Part shown: positions 32,628-37,888 of the stretch, piece by piece
How positions within the stretch are numbered: position 1 is the first letter of the stretch
Layout: each line of letters begins with the position of its first letter
Source: Terriglobia bacterium
GTDB taxonomy: Bacteria; Acidobacteriota; Polarisedimenticolia; Polarisedimenticolales; JAIQFR01
Direction: 5' to 3'
Assembly (NCBI GenBank): GCA_020073205.1
Contig: JAIQFR010000035.1
Location: forward strand, 1 to 37,888
DNA length: 37,888 nt
Position numbers and translations under genes: made by a program
The notes under the pieces: model-generated
What the model saw: only the letters and a program-made list of their open reading frames with translations
Databases searched by the model: none
What the model was told of the DNA's origin: nothing

Positions 32628-33157
32628 CGATTCGCCTCCTTCCCTAAGGATGTCGGACGCGGGCGGCGCGATTCCGCGGGCCGCGCCCTCGAGCCTCTAT
32701 CGGAGCCTCCGGGGCGCACCTCGCCCGGGAGGCAGGACGGACAGATCACGTCGTACTCGAGCCGCACTCCGCCGACGCGCAGCCCCGGCGGCAAGAGCGC
32801 CGGCGGCGGCGGAAGAGCGAGCCGGCCGCGTTCCACGTCGAAGATCCGGCCGCAGCCGCGGCAGACGGCGTGGTCGTGCTCCCTTTCCATTCCGTCCACG
32901 CGGAGCAGACCGTCGCCGCTCCCGACCCTGCGGCAGAGACCGGTTCGGACGAACGCTTCCAGGGTTTCGTAGACCGTCGACACGGAGAGCGACGGGTGGA
33001 AAGGAAGGAGCGCCGCGTGGACCTGCTCGGCCGTCGGGTGCCTCCGCTCGGCCTCGAGGAGCCCGAGGACCGCGAGCCGGGGCGCGGTGACGCGGAGCCC
33101 GGCGCGACGCAGCCGCGCCTTGGGGCCCGTTCCCTCGGTCCCGCTCCGCGATCCCAT
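32588..33157 (-). CDS. Fur/PerR family metal-dependent repressor
   Basis: 189 residues. The winged-helix DNA-binding part includes LRRAGLRVTAPRLAVLGLLEAERRHPTAEQVHAALLPFHPSLSVSTVYETLEAFVRTGLCRRV. The dimer domain has EREHDHAVCRGCGRIFDV and the second CxxC in CPSC. Context with rubrerythrin argues for a PerR-type peroxide sensor rather than an iron Fur, but residues alone do not prove this. Family members normally stop soon after CPSC; here an Arg/Pro-rich tail of about 45 residues continues into rbr, possibly a frameshift near the end. The ATG is close behind GAGAGGAG. Confidence 0.87.
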   Translation of the reverse strand: MGSRSGTEGTGPKARLRRAGLRVTAPRLAVLGLLEAERRHPTAEQVHAALLPFHPSLSVSTVYETLEAFVRTGLCRRVGSGDGLLRVDGMEREHDHAVCRGCGRIFDVERGRLALPPPPALLPPGLRVGGVRLEYDVICPSCLPGEVRPGGSDRGSRARPAESRRPRPTSLGKEANRWRSSRTPRRRRT

Positions 33158-33181
33158 GGCTCCTCTCCCCCTTCCCGTATT

Positions 33182-33196
33182 TCGGATTCATTCCGA
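33182..33196. promoter_or_regulatory. Candidate operator of the Fur/PerR-like regulator
   Basis: TCGGA-N5-TCCGA is an inverted repeat that abuts the -10 region and covers the expected transcript start of the regulator gene, a suitable place for autorepression. It does not match the textbook A/T-rich Fur or PerR box closely. Confidence 0.35.
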
Positions 33197-33224
33197 TCTT
33201 CGCACGTCGTCGCGGCCGAGTCAA
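33196..33224 (-). promoter_or_regulatory. Probable promoter of the regulator-rubrerythrin operon
   Basis: On the minus strand TTGACT (33224-33219) and GAAGAT (33201-33196) are 17 bases apart. The expected start is near 33189, inside the inverted repeat and about 30 bases before the ATG. Confidence 0.45.
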
Positions 33225-33259
33225 ACCGGGCCCGGGACGGCGTCGGTCAACCTCGCGAC

Positions 33260-33290
33260 TTGACGGAACCTCCGCGCGCGCGGTTAGACT
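33260..33290 (+). promoter_or_regulatory. Probable promoter of the TlpA/ResA-like gene
   Basis: TTGACG (33260-33265) is followed after 18-19 bases by TTAGACT (33284-33290). The transcript would begin near 33297, about 50 bases before the ATG. Confidence 0.4.
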
Positions 33291-33348
33291 GTAGGGGCCG
33301 GTGCCCCGCACCCGTACCGTGGCGTGGCCCCGGCAGGGAGGTCTCCAG

Positions 33349-33963
33349 ATGTCCACCGAAGCGAAGCCGGCGACGCCGGAGGAGGCGGGACGTCCGCCTC
33401 GCCGCGACCCGTTCACGTTGTTCCTGGTCGTGGCCTGCATCGCCCTCGCGGTGCTGGTGCTGTTCCTCGCCCGGCAGAACCGCCAGCTGAAGACGACCAT
33501 GTCGTCGCTCGCGGAGACCCACCTGCCCGCCGACGCCCTGAAGACCGGCGATACCGTGGAGCCGTTCGTGCTCCTCGGCGTGGCGGGCCGGAAGGACCGG
33601 CTCGAGGTCGCGCCGGACGGGCCGACGACGCTCCTCCTGGTCTTCTCCACCCACTGCCCGGCCTGCGAGCGGGCTTTGCCGATCTGGAACGAGTTCCTCG
33701 CCGCGGGCCCGCCGGCCGGCGTTCGGACGCTCGGGATCGAGACCGATCGGCCAGGCAAGGGTCCGGAGGTCGGAGGAATCGTCCCCGCTTCCCTCCAATT
33801 CCCCTTGTTCAGCGTGGAACAGCCGAACCCGCCGCTCATGGCGAAGGTGCCGTACGTGCCGGCCACCGTGCTCCTCGACGGGCACGGCCGCGTCGTGCGG
33901 GTCTGGTTCGGCATCCCGACCAAGGAGCAGCTCGGCGAGCTGAAGGGCCTGGTGTCCGGCTAG
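33349..33963 (+). CDS. Membrane-anchored TlpA/ResA-like thiol-disulfide protein
   Basis: 204 residues. One N-terminal membrane span (about 22-41) anchors a periplasmic thioredoxin-fold domain. The redox motif is C103-P-A-C106 in STHCPACERALPIW; the cis-Pro region is VPYVPATVLLDGHGRVV. TlpA/ResA-like proteins reduce disulfides, for example for cytochrome c maturation. GGGAGG precedes the ATG at 33349 by about 8 bases; an upstream GTG would only add leader sequence. It is divergent from the peroxide-type regulator, so it may share its control region. It is convergent with the zinc-ribbon gene. Confidence 0.85.
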   Translation: MSTEAKPATPEEAGRPPRRDPFTLFLVVACIALAVLVLFLARQNRQLKTTMSSLAETHLPADALKTGDTVEPFVLLGVAGRKDRLEVAPDGPTTLLLVFSTHCPACERALPIWNEFLAAGPPAGVRTLGIETDRPGKGPEVGGIVPASLQFPLFSVEQPNPPLMAKVPYVPATVLLDGHGRVVRVWFGIPTKEQLGELKGLVSG

Positions 33964-34020
33964 CGGACGTCCCGCCGGGTCCGGACCGCCCCGATCCGGC
34001 CGGCGCGCCAGAGGGTCCGC

Positions 34021-34260
34021 TCAGGTCGCGGGCTCTTCGGTCGGCTCGGGAAGGGACGTGAGCCTCGCAAGTTTCCTCACGTCCCCCGTGATCTCGATCA
34101 GCCCGCACTCCCGGCACATCATCGCCCGCGTCATGACGGGGGACGTCTCGAGCGTCAGGAACTTCGCCCCCTCGGGGCGGAACGAGGTGCGCACGAACCC
34201 GTGCAGCGCTCCGGCCGCCATCGACTCGCTCCCGCATCGAAGGCACTTCGGTGTCGTCAC
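34021..34260 (-). CDS. Small zinc-ribbon protein, function unknown
   Basis: 79 residues from a GTG start with GGGGG upstream. Two CxxC pairs (PKCLRCGSESM near the N-terminus and MMCRECGLIEITGD in the middle) define a zinc ribbon. Such small proteins in soil bacteria resemble the nucleic-acid-binding zinc ribbon group, but no function is established. The body (GFVRTSFRPEGAKFLTLETS) is otherwise unremarkable. A longer frame beginning further upstream exists, but its added residues look like non-coding translation. Confidence 0.7.
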   Translation of the reverse strand: MTTPKCLRCGSESMAAGALHGFVRTSFRPEGAKFLTLETSPVMTRAMMCRECGLIEITGDVRKLARLTSLPEPTEEPAT

Positions 34261-34426
34261 GGTACCCCCAAGCAACCGCCGATCGGAATCCCGGGGCCCG
34301 CGTTCGGAGACCCGGCGCGGAGGCCCTGGCTCCTCAATTCCACCAAGGGCTCTATCGTACGCTCGAAGGGTCCTCAAGGAAGCCCCTCTTCGGCGATTTC
34401 CGTGCCAGGGTAGCGGGCTCCCCGAC

Positions 34427-35224
34427 CTACCGTCGAGAGGCCCCGGAGGTCTCGCGACGGGCGAACAGGAGCCCCGACCAGGTGGCGTCGACCGCGCAGA
34501 TCTTGTAGTCGACGAGTCCGGCGGCGAGTCCCACCCGCCGCACGTCCCGCTCCCCCAGATCCGCGCCCGTCCCCGCCGCCTTCTTCGGCCAGACGATCCA
34601 GATCCCCCGGAAGTCCTCGCGCGCCGCCATCCCCGCGATCCCCTGCTCGAGAGCCAGCCGGGAGCGCACGAACCAGAGGATCAGGTCGCACCGGCCGCGG
34701 GCGGTCGCGGCGACGCGGGCGCCCTGCGGAAGCTCTCCGAGCGTGTCGCGGAACCCTCGAGGCGCTCCGGCGAGGCCCACCGAGCCGCCAGGCTTGATCC
34801 CGAGCTTCAGGGGGAGCGGCCGGCCGGAGTATCCGTCGAGCGGCGAGCGGGGAACCACGGGATCACGCGGCGGGCGCGCGATGGCGAGCAGGACGGCCGC
34901 CTCGATCCCGCCCCACGTCGCGTAGATCGCGTCGGGCAGCTTCTCCCGAACGCGTGCCGTCTTCTCCGGCGCGCCGCCCACGAAGACGAGCGGGACGTGA
35001 CGCGTCGCCTTCGAGTGACGAACGGCCATCGCGACGTCCCGCCCGTGCGACGGCAGGCGGTCGAGGTCGATGACGACCGCAGCCGGAGGCTCCGCGCGTA
35101 TCCCCTTCAGGAACGAAGCGTCCTTCGGCACCTCGAATTCCACACGGTAGCCGGCCGCGCGGAGCAGCGCGGCGCGCTCGCGCCCCTCGGCGGCGTTCCA
35201 GTGGATCAACCGGACGCGGCTCAC
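34427..35224 (-). CDS. Degenerate receiver-like domain fused to DUF3052
   Basis: 265 residues from GTG at 35224. Residues about 1-120 follow a receiver pattern (VRLIHWNAAEGRERAALLRAAGYRVEFE...AAVVIDLDRLPSHGRDVAMAVR). D53 aligns with the phospho-acceptor, but the N-terminal acidic pair (here HWN) and the conserved Lys are missing. Residues about 135-255 are DUF3052: GYSGRPLPLKLGIKPGGSVGLAGAPRGF, LILWFVRSRLALEQGI, GIWIVWPKKAAGTGADLGERDVRRVGLAAGLVDYKICAVDATWSGLLFARR. DUF3052 is of unknown role and usually occurs alone. The start overlaps the upstream stop (GTGA). Confidence 0.75.
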   Translation of the reverse strand: MSRVRLIHWNAAEGRERAALLRAAGYRVEFEVPKDASFLKGIRAEPPAAVVIDLDRLPSHGRDVAMAVRHSKATRHVPLVFVGGAPEKTARVREKLPDAIYATWGGIEAAVLLAIARPPRDPVVPRSPLDGYSGRPLPLKLGIKPGGSVGLAGAPRGFRDTLGELPQGARVAATARGRCDLILWFVRSRLALEQGIAGMAAREDFRGIWIVWPKKAAGTGADLGERDVRRVGLAAGLVDYKICAVDATWSGLLFARRETSGASRR

Positions 35225-35802
35225 CTCGACCTCGACGCCCTGCCGCGCGTCCCGACGCCCCGGTAGAGCGGCCACGCCTTGGTGGCGAAGAAGAGGCGGA
35301 TCATCTGGACGTGGTCGTGCCGAGGCAAGACCGCCACCAGCGAGTCGCCGTCGGTGCCGCGGGTCGTGGCGACCCTGTTCTTGACGCTGAGCCGGAATCG
35401 GCGGAGGTAGGATGGAAGCGCGGCCCGGTTCTGCCAGGTCCACCCCTCGTACTTGTGTCCTCCGAGTGGATCGGAGAGGCGGATTTTCGCGTACAGCCGC
35501 CCCCGATGTTTCGGCAGGGTGGCCTTGGCGAAGTTGATGACGGTCCGGGCGATCGCGGTCCAGGCCGCGATTCGCGGATAGTCCACGGCCTGCACGAGGA
35601 CGTACCCTCCCTTTCTGAGATCGCTCGGGACGTGGATCAGGAACCACCAGGTGCCGGAGGCCGGGAGGTTGGCGTCGGCGGCGACGTAGTGGTGGATGCT
35701 CCCGGAGAACGTCCGGCCGCTGAACTCCCAGTAGGCCCTCTTCTCGACCCGCCCGGGCGTGACGATGATGCGGTCGATGTCGAAGCGGGATGCTCGTCGC
35801 AT
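35221..35802 (-). CDS. Conserved-looking protein, not recognised
   Basis: 193 residues, probably soluble; I do not recognise the family. It is basic and rich in aromatic residues, with beta-rich stretches such as RIIVTPGRVEKRAYWEFSGRTFSGSIHHYV and GTWWFLIHVPSDLRKGGYVLVQAVDYPRIAAW, and a C-terminal half with KHRGRLYAKIRLSDPLGG and RFRLSVKNRVA. No signal peptide or membrane span is seen. It sits between DUF1330 (7 bases away) and the DUF3052 fusion (4-base overlap), so all three are probably translated from one message. Confidence 0.7.
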   Translation of the reverse strand: MRRASRFDIDRIIVTPGRVEKRAYWEFSGRTFSGSIHHYVAADANLPASGTWWFLIHVPSDLRKGGYVLVQAVDYPRIAAWTAIARTVINFAKATLPKHRGRLYAKIRLSDPLGGHKYEGWTWQNRAALPSYLRRFRLSVKNRVATTRGTDGDSLVAVLPRHDHVQMIRLFFATKAWPLYRGVGTRGRASRSR

Positions 35803-35809
35803 GGCCCCC

Positions 35810-36097
35810 TCACAGTCCCTCCACCAGGATCATCCTCGACTCGGCGGTCGCGTGCCGCAGCGCCTTCGCTTCGCGATACTCGTCGCACCCCCACCACTCC
35901 CTCGCGCGCTCCGCGGTGGGGAACTCCAGGACGACCAGCCGCCCGTGGGGCCAGTGCCCCTCGAGCGTCTCGACCTTGCCGCCGCGCACCACGTACCTTC
36001 CCCCGTGCGCGGCGACCGTGGGCGCCGCCATCTTCTTGTACTCCTCGTACCGGATCGGATCGATGATCGTCACGTCCACGATCACGAAGGCCGCCAT
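35810..36097 (-). CDS. DUF1330 family protein
   Basis: 95 residues. The DUF1330 pattern is clear: FVIVDVTIIDPIRYEEYKKMAAPTVAAHGGRYVVRGGKVETLEGHWPHGRLVVLEFPTAERAREWWGCDEYREAKALRHATAESRMILVEG. These are small dimeric ferredoxin-like-fold (ABM-type) proteins of unknown function. GGAGG lies shortly before the ATG. The gene belongs to a run of small minus-strand genes. Confidence 0.93.
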   Translation of the reverse strand: MAAFVIVDVTIIDPIRYEEYKKMAAPTVAAHGGRYVVRGGKVETLEGHWPHGRLVVLEFPTAERAREWWGCDEYREAKALRHATAESRMILVEGL

Positions 36098-36137
36098 CGA
36101 TTCCTCCCGCCGCCGCCGCGGCCTACGAAGCCACCGG

Positions 36138-36734
36138 TCACGTCAGGCCCAGCTCGTATCTTTCCTCGACCACGTCGGTGCCCCACCGCCGGCCGGGCTT
36201 CTCCTCGACCTTCCTGAACCCGGCAGCCCGGTAGAGATGGGCCGCCGCGGTCAAGGCGCCCACGGTCCACAGGGTGACCGACTCGTACCCGTTCACCTCG
36301 CAGAACGCGACGGCCTCGCGCAGCAGGCGCGTTCCGAGCCCTCGGCCCCTCGCGTCGGGATCGACCAGGAACCAACGCAGCTGCGCGGCCCGCGGCGATG
36401 CCGCCACGATCGCGACGCAACCGGCGAGCCGGCCGTCGATCTCCGCGATCCAGATCCGGTCGCGCGCGGAGCCGGCACGCACGCATTCCGCGAGGGGGCC
36501 GGCCACGTAGGCCTCGAACGTGCGGTCGAACCCCAGCTCCAGGGCGTAGAGGACCCCGTGCATCTCGACGATCCGCCCGACGTCCCCCGGCTTCAGCGAC
36601 GTCCGCAGCGTCGCGGCGTTGGTCGGGCCGGAACCGCTGTCACGGTCTCGCACCTTGCTGACCTCGGCGACCCGGCGCTCGCCCGATCCCGCTCGCCGTA
36701 CCGGAGGCTCCTCTCGAGGCTCCGCCTCGCCCAT
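36138..36734 (-). CDS. GNAT family N-acetyltransferase
   Basis: 198 residues as drawn. The acetyl-CoA-binding motif is LVDPDARGRGLGTRLLREAVAFC, with the flanking strands IWIAEIDGRLAGCVAIV and ESVTLWTVGALTAAAHLYRAAGFRKV. This resembles GNATs with a MarR-linked ancestry, but no MarR domain is here. The first 35 residues look like low-quality coding sequence, and a GTG at VRDRDSGSG is a reasonable alternative start. Substrate unknown. Confidence 0.82.
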   Translation of the reverse strand: MGEAEPREEPPVRRAGSGERRVAEVSKVRDRDSGSGPTNAATLRTSLKPGDVGRIVEMHGVLYALELGFDRTFEAYVAGPLAECVRAGSARDRIWIAEIDGRLAGCVAIVAASPRAAQLRWFLVDPDARGRGLGTRLLREAVAFCEVNGYESVTLWTVGALTAAAHLYRAAGFRKVEEKPGRRWGTDVVEERYELGLT

Positions 36735-36812
36735 TCTCGACGAACCTGCCGGCCTACGGCAACCGGCGGTCGTCGCCGGCTCTACCGGCCGAGTCCGGCC
36801 CGCCCTATCCCG

Positions 36813-37229
36813 TCAGCCGCGCTCGTCCCTCACCAGCACCCAGGTGTTGTGATAGCTCTTCGGTGGACCCTGGTAGGTCTCGTCGGCGACCAGTTCCCCG
36901 CCGTCCGGCGACAACTTGTACACGACGACGTTCGTCGCCTCGGTACCGCCCGAGAGGATCCTCGAATGAAACGACAGCGACGCGCCTTCCCAGGCGCACC
37001 GGGTGAGGATCTCCGCGGAGTCCTTGCGGCTCACGGTCTCCCGGCCGTCGGTCACGAGCCGCACGGAGAAGACATCTCGGACGTCGCCCGCTGCGTGGGT
37101 CCGGGTGAGGACGAAGGCCGGCTCCTCGTGCTCGATGCGGATGACCGTGGAGGAGGGCACTTCGATCTCGAGGCGGCTCCTCTCGAAGTCCGCGCGCCAG
37201 ATGCCGCTGAAGTCGGGTTGGTCGCTCAT
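36813..37229 (-). CDS. Hypothetical protein, lipocalin-like beta-rich
   Basis: 138 residues. Not assigned to a family. Alternating beta strands beginning DFSGIWRADFERSRLEI and continuing IRIEHEEPAFVLTRTH, FSVRLVTDGRETVS, ASLSFHSRIL, TNVVVYKLSPDGGELVADETY suggest a small beta-barrel like those frequent in Acidobacteriota genomes. No signal peptide is present. GGAGGAG precedes the ATG, which overlaps the stop of the upstream RimJ-like gene (ATGA). Confidence 0.75.
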   Translation of the reverse strand: MSDQPDFSGIWRADFERSRLEIEVPSSTVIRIEHEEPAFVLTRTHAAGDVRDVFSVRLVTDGRETVSRKDSAEILTRCAWEGASLSFHSRILSGGTEATNVVVYKLSPDGGELVADETYQGPPKSYHNTWVLVRDERG

Positions 37230-37765
37230 GGCGGATCTCCTCCTGGCTTGCGTCTCGTCGGCGCCCACTCCTCCGCGAGGATCGCCCACCGCTCGTGGTC
37301 CCGCCACCGGCCACCGATCTTCAGGTAACGCGGCGAGTACCCTTCGCGCCTGAAGCCGAGCCGGCGGACCAGGGCGATCGACGCGCGGTTCTCGGGCTGG
37401 ATGTTCGCTTCGAGCCGGTGCAGCTTGAGCGTCCTGAAGGCGTGGGCGATCACCAGCCTCATGCCCTCCGTCATGTACCCCTTGCCGGCGTGGGGATGGA
37501 AACCGTAGTACCCGAGGTAGGCGCTCCGAAAGTGGCCGCGCACGATCTCGCCGAGATTCACGACGCCGACGATCTCCGCCGTGGCCCGAAGGCAGACGAG
37601 ATGACTCTCGTGCGCGACGCGGCGGCTCCGCACGACGTACGCGTGGAACAGCATCGCCGACGACGGTGGTTGGACCCAGGGGCGGTGGAAGCCCCGGCTG
37701 CGACGGACGGCGGCGAGGAACTCCTCCCGGTCGCCCGGCTCCAAAGCCCGGATGCCCACGCGCAT
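37226..37765 (-). CDS. RimJ/RimL-type GNAT N-acetyltransferase
   Basis: 179 residues. The RimJ/RimL pattern is present: IRALEPGDREEFLAAVRRS, LGYYGFHPHAGKGYMTEGMRLVIAHAFRTLKLHRLEANIQPENRASIALVRRLGFRREGYSPRYLKIGGRWRDHERWAIL. Targets may be a ribosomal protein N-terminus or a small molecule. GGGGAGGAG is well placed before the ATG. It begins 16 bases after the end of a gene fragment at the right edge. Confidence 0.93.
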   Translation of the reverse strand: MRVGIRALEPGDREEFLAAVRRSRGFHRPWVQPPSSAMLFHAYVVRSRRVAHESHLVCLRATAEIVGVVNLGEIVRGHFRSAYLGYYGFHPHAGKGYMTEGMRLVIAHAFRTLKLHRLEANIQPENRASIALVRRLGFRREGYSPRYLKIGGRWRDHERWAILAEEWAPTRRKPGGDPP

Positions 37766-37781
37766 CGGCCGCTCCTCCCCG

Positions 37782-37888
37782 CTACGCTACCGGGACGGTG
37801 CGCGCCGGCGCGCGATCCGCCCGCCGCCGATCGGGGACGGCGGCCTTCTCCCAGCCCTCCGTCCCTCCCGGAACGATCCGGAAGATGG
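37782..37888 (-). CDS. C-terminal fragment of an unidentified gene
   Basis: On the minus strand 34 codons remain open to a TAG 16 bases before the RimJ-like start: IFRIVPGGTEGWEKAAV followed by an Arg/Pro-rich tail. The FRIVPGGTEGW piece is coding-like and faintly recalls small DUF2188-type proteins, but too little is present to assign it. Confidence 0.4.
   Translation of the reverse strand, partial: IFRIVPGGTEGWEKAAVPDRRRADRAPARTVPVA

Noticed and set aside
2833-37888. CRISPR arrays, phage genes or integrase/attachment sites
   Set aside because: No regularly spaced repeats, Cas-like proteins, integrases or structural phage proteins were found on either strand. The edges of the tRNA gene show no duplicated 3' end.

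Overview
The window reads as a chromosomal segment of a high-G+C, Gram-negative-type bacterium. Outer-membrane biology is implied by Lnt, a TonB-dependent BtuB-like receptor, a TonB protein and an ArnT-like lipid-sugar transferase. Several genes (rubrerythrin/GlpC-like/DUF3501 cluster, GAF-ANTAR protein, TldD/PmbA pair) would suit Acidobacteriota or a neighbouring deep phylum, but this placement is inference. There are no phage genes, transposases or CRISPR arrays. Coding density is high, with many 4-base stop/start overlaps and frequent TTG or GTG starts.

Layout. 1-117: start of a YaiI/YqxD gene running off the left edge. 239-901: a GAF-ANTAR gene of lower G+C that meets a 5'-truncated ftsZ (to 1796) head to head at about 870-890; this is either a rearrangement or an assembly join. 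1803-5155: a PleD-like diguanylate cyclase, then on the minus strand lnt and a creatininase-family hydrolase. 5248-7909: a plus-strand operon of a CYTH protein, a MurU-like nucleotidyltransferase and an AmgK-like sugar kinase, probably cell-wall amino-sugar recycling. 7925-10617: a divergent TldD/PmbA protease pair on the minus strand.

10778-20134 is dominated by vitamin B12 uptake. It starts with a protein joining a degenerate response-regulator receiver domain to a TonB C-terminus through one membrane span. Then come btuF-btuC-btuD, a DoxX protein and a chromate transporter, and a classical cobalamin riboswitch with its own promoter ahead of btuB and a PduO-type cobalamin adenosyltransferase. 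The last 17 bases before the btuB start codon form a hairpin that holds the Shine-Dalgarno sequence.

20168-24767: accD and an ArnT-like glycosyltransferase (minus), folC and trmB (plus). folC and trmB have -10 elements just ahead of the ATG, as in leaderless messages. 24889-24964: tRNA-Trp(CCA). 25050-27672: a THEP1-like NTPase that seems to begin at an AUC codon, a PAS plus histidine-phosphotransfer protein without a kinase ATPase domain, a RecA/KaiC-like ATPase and a TenA-like protein.

27700-29934 (minus): an RNase H-fold nuclease (YprB type) and an EVE-like/DUF429 fusion. 30043-33157 (minus): a Fur/PerR regulator, rubrerythrin, a GlpC-like Fe-S/CCG protein and DUF3501, a probable oxidative-stress module. 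A striking nested perfect inverted repeat lies between rubrerythrin and the Fe-S gene. A TlpA/ResA-like thioredoxin-fold protein diverges from the regulator. 34021-37888 (minus): small accessory genes, including a zinc-ribbon protein, a degenerate receiver-DUF3052 fusion, DUF1330 and two GNAT acetyltransferases, with a gene fragment at the right edge.
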